A DNA stretch of 64,000 nt from Acetobacter aceti (GTDB lineage: Bacteria; Pseudomonadota; Alphaproteobacteria; Acetobacterales; Acetobacteraceae), in assembly GCF_002005445.1 (NCBI RefSeq), contig NZ_CP014692.1:2294001-2358000 (forward strand), given 5' to 3'. How positions within the stretch are numbered: position 1 is the first letter of the stretch; each line of letters begins with the position of its first letter. Both the position numbers and the translations under genes were made by a program. The notes under the pieces were generated by a model. The model was not told where the DNA came from, ran no database searches, and was given only the letters and a program-made list of their open reading frames with translations. Positions 9,316 to 18,927 of the stretch are shown piece by piece.

Positions 9316-10152
9316 ATGTCACACATGAGGACATTTTTTCAGAAGATGCATGGATTGGGGAACGACTTCGTCATCGTCGACGAAAGAGCAACCTCTTTTG
9401 ACTTGACACCAAGGCGCATAGCCGGATTAGCCGATCGCAGGCGGGGAATCGGCTGTGACCAGTTCGTCACTCTCTCGGCTCCTGAAGACAGTAAAGCATC
9501 TGTCTTTGTCCGCTTTTTCAATCCCGATGGCAGCGAGGCAGGCGCATGCGGCAACGCGTCCCGTTGCGTCGCCAGCCTGATAGGTCAGGAACTGCACACC
9601 GACAGCCTGACTTTCGAAACGCAAAACGGACTCCTTGAAGCCAGGATACTCTCGCGCGACGAGATGAAAGGCACCGTGGTCACCGTCGATATGGGACGCC
9701 CCAGAACAGACTGGCAGGCCGTGCCTCTCGCAAAAGCGGTCGACACGCTCCGCCTGCCGCTTGCGGGCGAACCTGCGGCCCTTTCCATGGGTAATCCGCA
9801 CGCAACATTCTTTGTGACCGACCTGTCCGAAGCCGAACGTGGACCGGCACTGGAAATCGACCCGCTTTTCCCTGACCGCGCGAATATCGGCTTTGCCCGT
9901 ATCGACGCCCCGGACCGGATGCGGTTGCGGGTCTGGGAGCGCGGCGCGGGCTTCACGCTCGCCTGCGGTTCCGGCGCCTGTGCGGCCGTGGTCAACGCAG
10001 TACGTCGTGGTCTGGGTGAACGCCGGATGACGGTAGAGGTTGACGGCGGGGAGATGGTTATCGCATGGGATGCCGACGATCATGTGCTGATGACCGGTCC
10101 CGCCCAGCTTGCCTTTGAGGGGACCGTCGATCTCGAGGCCTATCCAAAATGA
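9316..10152 (+). CDS. dapF: Diaminopimelate epimerase
   Basis: A 278-aa protein of normal family length. It interconverts LL- and meso-diaminopimelate for lysine and peptidoglycan synthesis in the cytoplasm. Both catalytic cysteines are present, C78 in GACGNASRC and C217 in LACGSGACA, with the substrate motif FFNPDGSEAGACGN. A GGAGG lies about 13 nt before the ATG. The last four bases overlap the start of mtaB (ATGA), so the two are translationally coupled, and ftsY follows two bases after mtaB. The dapF-mtaB-ftsY order is common in Alphaproteobacteria. Confidence 0.96.
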   Translation: MSHMRTFFQKMHGLGNDFVIVDERATSFDLTPRRIAGLADRRRGIGCDQFVTLSAPEDSKASVFVRFFNPDGSEAGACGNASRCVASLIGQELHTDSLTFETQNGLLEARILSRDEMKGTVVTVDMGRPRTDWQAVPLAKAVDTLRLPLAGEPAALSMGNPHATFFVTDLSEAERGPALEIDPLFPDRANIGFARIDAPDRMRLRVWERGAGFTLACGSGACAAVVNAVRRGLGERRMTVEVDGGEMVIAWDADDHVLMTGPAQLAFEGTVDLEAYPK

Positions 10153-11456
10153 CTGACACCCCTCCGGACATGCCGGCGGACGACACGCCCGAACCAACGC
10201 GGGGCAACCCGATACAGGGCGTGGATATCCTGACCTTTGGCTGTCGCCTCAACACTTATGAAAGTGAGGTGATGCGTGGCCACGCGGCTGCGCTGGAGGA
10301 TGTCATCATCGTCAACACCTGCGCCGTCACCAACGAAGCCGAGCGACAGGCTCGGCAGGCCATCCGCCGCGCGCACCGCGAGCGTCCGGATGCCCGCATC
10401 GTCGTGACCGGCTGCGCCGCGCAGATCAATCCCGACCGCTGGGCGTCCATTCCCGGCGTAACGCGCGTATTGGGCAACGAAGACAAGCTGAAGGCGGAAA
10501 GCTGGAGTGTCCCTGCGCTTGGTTCAGGCAACGCCGTGTCCGACATCATGGCCGCCAGGGAGACCGCCGCGCATCTTGTGACGGAGTTCGCCGGACGCAC
10601 CCGCGCCTTCGTGCAGGTGCAGCAGGGTTGTGACCACCGCTGCACGTTCTGCATCATCCCCTACGGACGCGGACCTTCCCGCTCCGTGCCGGTTGGTGTG
10701 GTCGTCGAGCAGGTGCGGGCTCTCGTGGCCTCCGGCTACCGTGAAGTCGTGCTGACCGGCGTGGATATCACCTCATGGGGGGATGATCTGCCCGGTGCAC
10801 CACAGCTCGGTCAGTTATGCCGCCGTCTGCTGGCGCTGGTACCGGAACTGGAGCGGCTACGACTGTCCTCCGTCGATCCGGTGGAAATCGACGAGGATAT
10901 CTGGCGTCTGCTGGAAAACGAGCCTCGCTTCATGCCTTACCTCCATCTGTCCCTGCAGGCCGGCTCCGACATGATCCTCAAGCGAATGAAGCGGCGTCAT
11001 CTGGTCGCGGACGCCGCGTCCGTTATTGAACGAGCCCGGTCGATCCGTCCCGGAATCGGCATTGGTGCCGACCTGATCGCCGGCTTCCCGACTGAGGACG
11101 AATCGCTGTTCGAGGAAACACTAAGCTTCCTTGGACAGGCCGCCCTCCCCTATCTGCACGTCTTCCCCTATAGCGCCCGTCCCGGCACCCCGGCAGCGAA
11201 GATGCCCGCTGTGCCGGTCGTCGAACGCAAGGCCCGCGCCGCTCGTGTCCGCGCTCTCGGAGAACAGTCGGCGCAGAGCTATTTCAGGAGCCTGCTTGGC
11301 CGTGAACTGCGCGTGTTGATGGAAACCCCCGAGAGTGGCCACAGCGAGGAATTCGCCCCCGTCCGGCTGGCACAGGGTCAGTCGGAGACGGGACGCATTG
11401 AAGTTCTGCGGCCTGTAACGGTTGACGAAAAAGGGCTTGTGGCGGAAATCGTATAG
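10149..11456 (+). CDS. mtaB: tRNA (t6A37) methylthiotransferase MtaB
   Basis: A 435-aa radical SAM methylthiotransferase. An N-terminal UPF0004 domain carries the FGCRLN signature typical of MtaB rather than MiaB, with cysteines in NTCAVT and TGCAAQ for the auxiliary cluster. The radical SAM cluster is C161-x3-C165-x2-C168 (CDHRCTFC). The enzyme adds a methylthio group to t6A at position 37 of tRNAs reading ANN codons. The gene starts inside the dapF stop codon and ends two bases before ftsY. Confidence 0.93.
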   Translation: MTDTPPDMPADDTPEPTRGNPIQGVDILTFGCRLNTYESEVMRGHAAALEDVIIVNTCAVTNEAERQARQAIRRAHRERPDARIVVTGCAAQINPDRWASIPGVTRVLGNEDKLKAESWSVPALGSGNAVSDIMAARETAAHLVTEFAGRTRAFVQVQQGCDHRCTFCIIPYGRGPSRSVPVGVVVEQVRALVASGYREVVLTGVDITSWGDDLPGAPQLGQLCRRLLALVPELERLRLSSVDPVEIDEDIWRLLENEPRFMPYLHLSLQAGSDMILKRMKRRHLVADAASVIERARSIRPGIGIGADLIAGFPTEDESLFEETLSFLGQAALPYLHVFPYSARPGTPAAKMPAVPVVERKARAARVRALGEQSAQSYFRSLLGRELRVLMETPESGHSEEFAPVRLAQGQSETGRIEVLRPVTVDEKGLVAEIV

Positions 11457-11458
11457 TC

Positions 11459-12418
11459 ATGGCACTCGGATTTTTCTCCCGTCTCAAGCAGGGGCTGTCG
11501 CGCTCCACCCAGAAACTCAGCAGCGTCTTCACCAAGCGCAAGCTCGATGAAGCGGCGCTTGAGGATCTGGAAGAGCACCTGATCGCAGCCGATCTCGGCC
11601 CGGAAGTGGCTGAGCGGGTGATTGAATCCTTCCGCAGCACCCGTTTCGGGGCGGAAGTGACGGATGAGGAAATCCGGCAGACCCTGGCAGAAGAAATCGC
11701 CCGCGTCCTGACGCCTGTGGCGATTCCGTTCGAGCCGAACCCGGACCTCAAACCTCATGTCGTGCTGATGGTTGGCGTGAACGGCACCGGCAAAACCACC
11801 ACCATCGGCAAGATGGGTCGCTATTTCAGCGAGCAGGGCAAGAAAGTGATCATGGTAGCGGGCGACACCTTTCGCGCCGCCGCCGTGGAGCAGCTGCAGG
11901 TGTGGGGTGAGCGAACAGGCGTTCCGGTCATTGCGGGCAAACCGCAAGCCGATGCCGCGGGGCTTGCTTTCGAAGCTCTCCAGCGAGGCAAAAAAGAGGG
12001 CGCAGACCTGCTTCTGATCGACACGGCCGGACGCTTGCACAACAAGGGCGCTCTGATGGAAGAGCTGGCCAAGATCATCCGGGTGATGAAGAAGTTTGAC
12101 GAGACTGCTCCTCACTCCGTCATTCTGGTGCTTGATGCGACCACCGGTCAGAACGCGATTGAACAGGTGCGCGTCTTCCGTGAGCTGGTGAACGTGACAG
12201 GTCTGGTCGTGACCAAGCTGGATGGTTCCGCACGTGGAGGCATCGTCGTCGCACTGGCGGACAAGTTCAAGCTTCCGATCCACGCTGTCGGTGTGGGAGA
12301 AAAAGCTGAGGATCTACGCCCGTTTTCGGCGCAGGAATTCGCCCGGGGTCTCGTTGGTAAAACAGAGATTTCAACGACAACGGATGAAGAGACTGCCGTG
12401 CCGTCTGATTCGCGATAG
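11459..12418 (+). CDS. ftsY: Signal recognition particle receptor FtsY
   Basis: A 319-aa SRP-GTPase. The N domain is followed by a G domain with GVNGTGKTT (106-114), DTFRAAAVEQL, DTAGRLHNK, TKLDGSARGG (about 250) and GVGEKAEDLRPF. It lacks the long acidic A domain of E. coli FtsY, which is usual in Alphaproteobacteria. It receives the ribosome-SRP complex at the inner membrane. It is the third gene of the dapF-mtaB-ftsY unit; the 370 bases after it hold no gene. Confidence 0.96.
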   Translation: MALGFFSRLKQGLSRSTQKLSSVFTKRKLDEAALEDLEEHLIAADLGPEVAERVIESFRSTRFGAEVTDEEIRQTLAEEIARVLTPVAIPFEPNPDLKPHVVLMVGVNGTGKTTTIGKMGRYFSEQGKKVIMVAGDTFRAAAVEQLQVWGERTGVPVIAGKPQADAAGLAFEALQRGKKEGADLLLIDTAGRLHNKGALMEELAKIIRVMKKFDETAPHSVILVLDATTGQNAIEQVRVFRELVNVTGLVVTKLDGSARGGIVVALADKFKLPIHAVGVGEKAEDLRPFSAQEFARGLVGKTEISTTTDEETAVPSDSR

Positions 12419-12790
12419 CCCAAGGCGAATGAAAGCATCCAGTCTTTACTGGCAGGAGGGTGGATGCAATCGCCTCCTATGTTTTGAACAATCCGCCTTC
12501 ATAAATCAGGCGCCACCTCACATGATCTTTCAATATCCACTGTGGAAACACACGCTCTCACAACAGGGTCGTGAAAGAATTCTGACATTACCCATAACAG
12601 TAGAGACAGCCGGGAATAACCTCAGATATCCGGATATATTTCCGATAGATTATCTATATATATAGATAATATAAGGATATATTATCTATATTTTTGCTTC
12701 GCCTTCCAATGAACCGAACATTATGGTCGCGACATATCGAAATGCGCGTCCTGTCGAGATCTGAATTTTCTATACGATACAGGAATAGAA
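12419..12790 (+). promoter_or_regulatory. Leader of the BBP2 porin gene with a 22-bp AT palindrome
   Basis: No gene is visible in these 372 bases. The right half turns strongly AT-rich. It holds a perfect 22-bp palindrome at 12649-12670 whose half is ATTATCTATAT, followed 10 bases later by a third half-site (ATTATCTAT at 12681-12689). The palindrome ends 120 bases before the porin start, where an operator would be expected. An AGGA lies just before the porin ATG. Binding of a regulator is inferred from symmetry and position only. Confidence 0.5.
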
Positions 12791-14053
12791 ATGCCGATAT
12801 CAAAGTGGAAATCAGCCCTCTGCACTACATTGGCTTTTCTGACGACAGGAGGCTCCGTTTCCGCCTATGCCGCTATTCCGTTATTCACCAAAAGCACTCA
12901 GGCAACTGGCTTCGAGGCATGGTGGAGAGGCATAACCCTGGCCGGTCGTATGGATGGCGGCATATCCGCCAATCCTGCTCGTCCTGACAACGGCATCAAT
13001 TTCGGAAACTTCATTGGTGATCATGCCAATCAGGCGCAACTCAACCAGTTTGCTCTCACCTTGGCACGGCCAATCGACACAACGACCGACGGATACAGTT
13101 TCGGCTTTACTCTTGAAGCTTCCTATGGCTCTGACTCCCGGTATTACCACCTTCTCGGCATTTCTGACCGCGCCTTCAATGCGCGTTACCAGATCATTCC
13201 TTCTCATGCACAGGTGGACGCTCACCTCCCATGGTTTACAAAGCTGGGCGTCGATATGCACGCAGGCATTCTACAGGCGCCCATGGGACTGGAAGCTTTC
13301 GATCCGACAGCAAGGCCATTTTATACATTCAGCTATACTGGCCAGTATTCAGTGCCATTTCAGCATGTAGGCATGATGGCCACTATTCATGTCACACCCA
13401 TGATTGACGTTCTCACAGGAATTGATACTGGCAACCAGACCACATTTGGACGACAGGATAATAATAGCACACCCGCCGGATATGCAGGAATCACACTGAA
13501 CAATCTTGCGAACGGAAAACTTGTCCTTACAGAGTTAAGCCGTTTTGGTTCAGAAGACTCACGTATCGCTTTCGGGCACAGCGCAAACAAGGATCTTCGC
13601 TTCTGGAACGATCTTGTCGCCATCTATAAAATCACTCCCACCGTTACTTTAACCGGTGAGTTTAACTACCTTCATGACGACGGCCTGAAAGCCGATACGG
13701 AAAGTTTCGTCTCTTATCTGAGCTGGAATTTCAGAAAAAGCTTCACTTTCAACTATAGAGGCGAAATTTATCGTGACAATACAGGTTTGATGGTCGCAAA
13801 CTTTTTAACTAACGAAGGTTATATGAACGCGATCGCGGGACGCTCGACACCTACAGAGAGTGCACCTCCCACAACTTATGGTGCGCTCACGCTAGGCGTG
13901 ACTTATAAAACACCGCTCAGCAAAGATTACGGCTATTTTGCAATCCGTCCTGAAGTCCGCTTCGATCGCTCATTGAATGGCACAACACCTTTCAATGATA
14001 ACCGTAACAGTGGGATGTTCACTTTCGGTGGAGATGCAATGATTGGTTTCTGA
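12791..14053 (+). CDS. Outer-membrane beta-barrel porin (BBP2/OmpL-like)
   Basis: A 420-aa protein with a signal peptide (cleavage near SVSAYA) and a barrel of alternating strands ending in MIGF, with the terminal Phe used for BAM recognition. The start of the mature part (GFEAWWRGITLAGRMDGGI) and the repeated aromatic and Gly pattern fit the putative beta-barrel porin-2 family. The substrate is unknown. GC content is lower than that of the ftsY operon. The gene appears monocistronic; it converges on flgL, with hairpins in the gap. Confidence 0.75.
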   Translation: MPISKWKSALCTTLAFLTTGGSVSAYAAIPLFTKSTQATGFEAWWRGITLAGRMDGGISANPARPDNGINFGNFIGDHANQAQLNQFALTLARPIDTTTDGYSFGFTLEASYGSDSRYYHLLGISDRAFNARYQIIPSHAQVDAHLPWFTKLGVDMHAGILQAPMGLEAFDPTARPFYTFSYTGQYSVPFQHVGMMATIHVTPMIDVLTGIDTGNQTTFGRQDNNSTPAGYAGITLNNLANGKLVLTELSRFGSEDSRIAFGHSANKDLRFWNDLVAIYKITPTVTLTGEFNYLHDDGLKADTESFVSYLSWNFRKSFTFNYRGEIYRDNTGLMVANFLTNEGYMNAIAGRSTPTESAPPTTYGALTLGVTYKTPLSKDYGYFAIRPEVRFDRSLNGTTPFNDNRNSGMFTFGGDAMIGF

Positions 14054-14161
14054 TTGCATCCGGAAAATCGTGATGAGCCAATCCTGATAGCAGTACAGAA
14101 ATCTTTACATACTGACCATAATAATTAGAGATAATTATTTCTGCATTTTAGATTATGAGAT

Positions 14162-14185
14162 AAAAAAACCTGATTATACATCAGG
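14162..14185 (-). terminator. Terminator of the flgE-flgK-flgL unit
   Basis: Arms CCTGAT (14169-14174) and ATCAGG (14180-14185) with a 5-nt loop, followed on the minus strand by seven T. A second imperfect hairpin with 10-bp arms lies at 14216-14245, closer to the flgL stop, and may add to termination. Confidence 0.65.
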
Positions 14186-14263
14186 AAATAAAATCCTCAA
14201 TAAGTCTGAGCAGTTGGTGGAAGGCAATAAAAGCAGCCCTCCACCCTGCCATTTTCAAAATGA

Positions 14264-15370
14264 TTATATATAGCTTGCCAGTGTCATACCCTTGAGATCA
14301 GAGATCAGGGTATAGGACGCGAGAAGCTGGTCCTGAATATTTCCCGTCTGCACAGAAACCGCTGCAATATCAACATCCTTGATGTTGGAAAGCTGCGATA
14401 CCAGCATGGTGCTCATTGTTGACAGGTTCGTCGATTGCGTTGTCAGGGAGGATTGCGTAAGGCCGATAGACCCTTCCTCTGTGGCCAATGATATACCGAC
14501 TGAGGTTGTGGACGCTTTCAGCTTCGTCACAAGGTCAGAAAAATTGCTGCTGGACGTGTCAGCACTTCCAAGAGAAGCCACAATCATCAGATTACGCATC
14601 AGATCCCGAATTGCTGATCCGGTTGTTGTGGAATCCGCAGGCGTGGTTCCTTCTGTAGCAACCATTCCCACACTCACCACTGACGACTGTCCGACAACGG
14701 CTTTGGCCTCAAGGGCTTTTGCTGAAACAGGATCTGTGGACAGAGCAGGAGAAAATACTGAAAGACTGCTTGTTACGCCGTCACTATCGGTGAATGTTCC
14801 ACCACTTGAGGCATAGGAAGTAGCCGTTTCAAAAACCGAATCCGCACCCAGCGTATCAAGCTGACTGACAATACCGGAAGTGGCCGTTGCCAATCCACTG
14901 GTCGCCAGATTACTTGCATCGGTCACCGGCGCGTTATTGACATCCGAACCGGCAAAGACATACCCGTTACTTCCGGTTGTATTCAGATAATCTCCCAACT
15001 GGGATAAAGCCGCCTGCGCGCTGCTGACAATAGTGCTCAGGGTGTCTGTCCCATACGACCCACCCAGAGAAAGAAGGTTGGTTTGCAGTGTCGTATTGAG
15101 TGATGCGATTTCTGTGAGCGCACTTTGGGTCACACTCAAGTTCGTCTGTGCGCCGGAAATGGAGTTCTGCCAGGTAGAAATCGCGGTAATCTGCGGTTGC
15201 AGACTCAACGCCTGCCCACGCTGATCTCCCAGACCGGCATAGCTATCGGATGACACGCCTGATGTTGCCTGTCCGGCAAGTTGCGTCTGTTCATTAGTCA
15301 GAGTACTGAGTGCCTGCTGCAAAACATAGGCCGTGCCACTTGCGCCATAAAGACCAACAGATGTGCTCAT
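14264..15370 (-). CDS. flgL: Flagellar hook-associated protein 3
   Basis: A 368-aa flagellin-like protein. The N-terminal helix (about 1-140, with ALSTLTNEQTQLAGQATSG) and the C-terminal helix (QTGNIQDQLLASYTLISDL) are the conserved ends that pack in the filament-hook junction; the centre is Ser/Thr-rich and variable. FlgL forms the second hook-filament junction ring. The start is placed at the ATG at 15370, five codons inside the open frame and 4 bases after the flgK stop, so the two genes are coupled. FlgK-FlgL order and size support the call over flagellin itself. Confidence 0.85.
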   Translation of the reverse strand: MSTSVGLYGASGTAYVLQQALSTLTNEQTQLAGQATSGVSSDSYAGLGDQRGQALSLQPQITAISTWQNSISGAQTNLSVTQSALTEIASLNTTLQTNLLSLGGSYGTDTLSTIVSSAQAALSQLGDYLNTTGSNGYVFAGSDVNNAPVTDASNLATSGLATATSGIVSQLDTLGADSVFETATSYASSGGTFTDSDGVTSSLSVFSPALSTDPVSAKALEAKAVVGQSSVVSVGMVATEGTTPADSTTTGSAIRDLMRNLMIVASLGSADTSSSNFSDLVTKLKASTTSVGISLATEEGSIGLTQSSLTTQSTNLSTMSTMLVSQLSNIKDVDIAAVSVQTGNIQDQLLASYTLISDLKGMTLASYI

Positions 15371-15374
15371 GATT

Positions 15375-16925
15375 TTACACCGCATCCAGAAGAGCTGTGA
15401 ACATCGTCTTCACAGCTGTGACGATTTTTGCATTGGCTGTATAGGCATTTTGTAATGCAATAATATTGGACATTTCATTGTCCACATTCACACCCGAAAC
15501 ATTCGCCACTTTTGTGGTCAATGAAGACTGGACCGAAGTCGCAGTCGTGAGACTTGCCGTCGCCGTCGCCGCAACCTGCGCCTGTGCCGATGTCAGGGAT
15601 GTCGCCAGATTGGCAAGTGTCTGACTGCCACTATAGCCTGTAGAAATATTACCGTTCACACCCAGTCCTGAAGCGGGGGCTGCCGGCGTGCCTGATCCAA
15701 GCGCTGTTGTCAGCAAATTCTGGGCAACAGTCGTCGATCCATCCGGAGACAATGAAGACGGATCAGCGGTCAGCGCCGCACTGACCTGAATGACGCTGGA
15801 AAATCCTACAATGCCAGAAGGAGATGTCTCTGTTGTACTCGTCCCCGGGACATCACCTGAGCTATCAGTGAAGAGCGCAACACCTTGGTCATTGAATCGT
15901 GTTGCAAGTGTCGCAGAAAAAGAATCAAGCTGCGCCTGCATTTTCGGATAAACATTGTCGCGCAGATCAATGTTGGCGCCGATCTCACCACCCGTCAGAT
16001 GAGACGTAAGATCCGTCTTACTTCCAACCAGCGTGATGGCCGGAACATAACTGCTGCTATCAGAAGCCGTAATGGAAGAGGAGGCGCTCAGCGTCACTGT
16101 ATCTGTCGTCAGGGGCCAGGTCGAACTGGATTCCAGCGTGGACGTTCCCTGACCATTGGAAGCTGTTGTGGGATACGTGGAGAGAACATTGTTATTGCTG
16201 TCTTTGGGATAAGTCGGCAGTTGCGTTCCGTCTGCTGTCTTGACCAGCATATCCCCTTTGGATGTTTCAGTATAAGTGACCGACATATAGGATGACAGAT
16301 CGGACATTGCGCTGGCGCGCTGATTTTCCAGATCTGCCGTGCTCATTCCCTGCACTTTTAGAGCCATGATCTGTTTTGACAGAACACCGATAGTCGTCAG
16401 ATCCGTGTTCACTGATGAAATTTCAGTAGCAATTGAATTCTGCGCTGCCTGACGCTGCGCCTGATACGCTGAAGACAACGTGTTGATGGATGTCGTCAGC
16501 GTCTGCGCATTACTGATAACAGCATTTCTTGCCGTCGCGTTAGAAGGTGTTGAAATGAGAGCTGTAATAGCGTTTGAAAGATTACCAACTTCATCCGACA
16601 ATGTCGCACTCGATCCTGAATCTGAACTTGTCGATCCCTGAAGCGCTGTGATGGCGGAGAGAGAATTGTCCTGCACCGTAAGCGACGCAACTTCGGCATT
16701 CTGCGTATACAGGCTGCCCTGCAGCGCAGTATTGACGGTACGCGTCGTCAGACCGATCGAGACACCGCTTCCGGTTCCGGTCGTATCTGAGGAATTGAGG
16801 TGCGCAACCTCTTCCACATAGCCAGTCGTGCTGGCGTTGGAAACATTCTGCGACAGCACGCCAAGGGCGTACTGGTTGCCTTCCAGTCCGCTGGTGGCGA
16901 TGGACAGAGCATTGTTCAGATCCAT
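15375..16925 (-). CDS. flgK: Flagellar hook-associated protein 1
   Basis: A 516-aa protein. It has the rod/hook N-terminal motif (LSIATSGLEGNQYALGVLSQ and then NVSNASTTGY), a Ser/Thr-rich centre, and a C-terminal helix MSNIIALQNAYTANAKIV typical of FlgK. FlgK forms the first junction ring between hook and filament and is exported by the flagellar type III system. The frame is open to 16988; the ATG at 16925 is chosen because it opens the conserved N-terminus and has GGAG upstream. A 158-base gap separates it from flgE without a convincing terminator. Confidence 0.9.
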   Translation of the reverse strand: MDLNNALSIATSGLEGNQYALGVLSQNVSNASTTGYVEEVAHLNSSDTTGTGSGVSIGLTTRTVNTALQGSLYTQNAEVASLTVQDNSLSAITALQGSTSSDSGSSATLSDEVGNLSNAITALISTPSNATARNAVISNAQTLTTSINTLSSAYQAQRQAAQNSIATEISSVNTDLTTIGVLSKQIMALKVQGMSTADLENQRASAMSDLSSYMSVTYTETSKGDMLVKTADGTQLPTYPKDSNNNVLSTYPTTASNGQGTSTLESSSTWPLTTDTVTLSASSSITASDSSSYVPAITLVGSKTDLTSHLTGGEIGANIDLRDNVYPKMQAQLDSFSATLATRFNDQGVALFTDSSGDVPGTSTTETSPSGIVGFSSVIQVSAALTADPSSLSPDGSTTVAQNLLTTALGSGTPAAPASGLGVNGNISTGYSGSQTLANLATSLTSAQAQVAATATASLTTATSVQSSLTTKVANVSGVNVDNEMSNIIALQNAYTANAKIVTAVKTMFTALLDAV

Positions 16926-17083
16926 GACCTTGAACTCCGACAAGACCTCGCCAACCCATAAAAATTGAGCAAGGCGCACCACGCCCAACTTTTTTGGAAA
17001 CGCAGCGCTTTGTTGAACCGGACGGGACTGCCGATCTTTTTCTCAGAGTGCCCCGCTCAGATGAAAAACAGGTTAATGAGCCG

Positions 17084-18457
17084 TTAGCGGATCATCGAAA
17101 TCGTCGCCTGCAGCAGAGTGTCAGCCGTCGTGACAATCTTCGTGTTGGCTGTATAGGCTTCCTGAGTGACGATCAGGCTGGACAGATCAGACGTCAGATC
17201 GGTCGTAGACGATTCTGTGGAAGAGGTTTTCAGAATGCCCGTCCCGTTTGCGCCAACCATTCCCACCTTGGCGGACCCGGACGCTGAAGTGGCCTCATAG
17301 GCCTGGCCATCAACCGCCATCAGACCATCCGGATTTGCGAATGACGCCAGAGCAACTTTACCAACAACCTGAGTGTCACCGTTACTGAAGGTCGCCATGA
17401 TCGAACCGTCAGATTCCATGGAAATACCCTGATAAGTACCTGTCGTTACACTATCACTGTCAATTGTTGGCGTCGTCGAATTGGTCGCTGCCGTTGTCAC
17501 GCCAGCACTGCTGCCGATCGTTCCCAGATCAAGGTTGATCGTCTGGGCTGCAGCGCCATCGGTATAGTTCAGTGTAATCGGCAGCGTAGCATCTGAGCCT
17601 GTATAGCCTGTACCAATCAATGCGCCTGTGGAATCTTTCACATCCTTGATAGCGCCAGTTGAATCGAAATCAACGGTGTAGGTAGCCGTGGAGGTTGAAT
17701 CAGTACCACCACCAACAATCATGCCCGTATCTGTTGTCGGGGCAGCATTTGCGACTGTGACCGTATAGGTCGACCCGCCAACATTATCGGGTGATGTTGA
17801 GGCTGTTCCCGCACTCCATGTAACACTCAACCCATGAGCCTGAGACGTGGAATCATAAATTGTCTGAGGAGTGGGCGCATTTGTTGTCGGATCAATCGGA
17901 TATGTGGCGCCCGTGCTGCTGATACCACCCGTCATCGTCAGAGTGGTTGTTTCAGTCGGACGGAATGCAACATTTGACACCTTGATCTGCGTCAGATCAC
18001 TGCTGAGCGTACCCGTTTTGGGGTCGGCCATATATCCATTCAGATAGTAACCTGACGTATTCACCAGATAACCATTTTTATCCTGGGAAAAATCGCCGTT
18101 TCGTGTGAAATACTGCTGATTGGAGAATGTTTCGGTTCCGGCGGTCGCCTGACCGGATGGCTCCGAAACATCAAAGAAACCGTTTCCTGAAATCGCGAGA
18201 GAAAGCGTATTTGTACTGGCTGAAATCGTACCCTGCTTCTGCGTCTGTGATGTCGTATACGCCGTCACACCATCAGAAACAGCCTGTCCCTGCGCGTAAG
18301 AAGCAAGGTTGTTGGAAACCGTATCCTGAAAGCTTGTATCAGATGACTTGTATCCGACAGTCTGGCTGTTGGCGATATTATTACTGAGATTTGTAAAAGC
18401 TGTCGACTGAGCATTGATGCCTGCAACGGCCGTTGTAAGGGAATTGAAAATCGACAT
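17084..18457 (-). CDS. flgE: Flagellar hook protein
   Basis: A 457-aa protein with the flagellar rod N-terminal domain (LTTAVAGINAQSTAFTNLSN, then NIANSQTVGY) and the C-terminal hook helix (SSLIVTQEAYTANTKIV). The centre is a long Ser/Thr-rich beta domain as in FlgE. It polymerises into the hook outside the cell. AGGAG lies 6 nt before the ATG. It is the first gene of the minus-strand unit and has a -24/-12 type promoter 60 bases upstream. The oppositely oriented neighbour fliK controls hook length and flgD caps the growing hook. Confidence 0.92.
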   Translation of the reverse strand: MSIFNSLTTAVAGINAQSTAFTNLSNNIANSQTVGYKSSDTSFQDTVSNNLASYAQGQAVSDGVTAYTTSQTQKQGTISASTNTLSLAISGNGFFDVSEPSGQATAGTETFSNQQYFTRNGDFSQDKNGYLVNTSGYYLNGYMADPKTGTLSSDLTQIKVSNVAFRPTETTTLTMTGGISSTGATYPIDPTTNAPTPQTIYDSTSQAHGLSVTWSAGTASTSPDNVGGSTYTVTVANAAPTTDTGMIVGGGTDSTSTATYTVDFDSTGAIKDVKDSTGALIGTGYTGSDATLPITLNYTDGAAAQTINLDLGTIGSSAGVTTAATNSTTPTIDSDSVTTGTYQGISMESDGSIMATFSNGDTQVVGKVALASFANPDGLMAVDGQAYEATSASGSAKVGMVGANGTGILKTSSTESSTTDLTSDLSSLIVTQEAYTANTKIVTTADTLLQATISMIR

Positions 18458-18519
18458 GGATCACTCCTAAAGGGCGGCCCCGGCAACGCGGCGCCGACGA
18501 CCTCAACATCCCTTATCCA

Positions 18520-18535
18520 TGCAGAAAGCGTGCCA
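18520..18535 (-). promoter_or_regulatory. Sigma-54 type promoter for flgE-flgK-flgL
   Basis: On the minus strand the site reads TGGCACGCTTTCTGCA, with GG and GC separated by exactly 10 bases, which is the defining -24/-12 spacing of RpoN promoters. It would start RNA about 50 bases before flgE. Hook genes in many Alphaproteobacteria depend on RpoN. Confidence 0.7.
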
Positions 18536-18874
18536 ACCTCGGCCTGATCGCGTTTTTTTATCGATATTAATAAATGACCCCGGAAACTCGTGCATCCCAG
18601 ATCTCAATGTTTACCTTTCGGTTTTGCAATTATTGTTTTCAGAAAAAAGAGACCGTGACGGCTCGGCATATTTTGCCGACCAGGTCATTTTCAGACCTGC
18701 ATGACGCAGCAATTCCTTCACGCACACATGCCCCATACTCTGGGCCACAAAAATCGGCATCACATCATTCATTGATGTATTTTCCTGAAAACTAAATGTT
18801 TTCATTGCCTTACACAGAGACAGGCCACGCAAATCCTCTCACGCAAACATAATATGGAAAAATTTTCTCAGAGG

Positions 18875-18890
18875 TGGCCCGAAATTTGCA
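18875..18890 (+). promoter_or_regulatory. Sigma-54 type promoter for fliK-flgD
   Basis: The plus strand reads TGGCCCGAAATTTGCA, again with GG-N10-GC. It would start RNA near 18900, about 28 bases before the fliK ATG. The match is slightly weaker than that of the divergent site. Confidence 0.65.
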
Positions 18891-18927
18891 TCTATTCCCA
18901 ATGAATAATTCGACTGGGATTTAAGTC

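Larger units (their letters stand above)
18458..18927. other. Divergent flagellar promoter spacer
   Basis: These 470 bases between flgE and fliK hold no convincing gene; the short open frames lack ribosome binding sites and family features. The two -24/-12 sites listed separately are the only clear signals. Activator sites of FlbD type would be expected between them but were not identified. Confidence 0.6.

Noticed and set aside
11378..12283. 301-aa minus-strand frame across mtaB and ftsY
   Set aside because: It is antisense to two well-supported genes and has no recognisable domain.
18519..18832. Short frames on both strands between flgE and fliK
   Set aside because: They overlap the promoter sites and show no features of real proteins.
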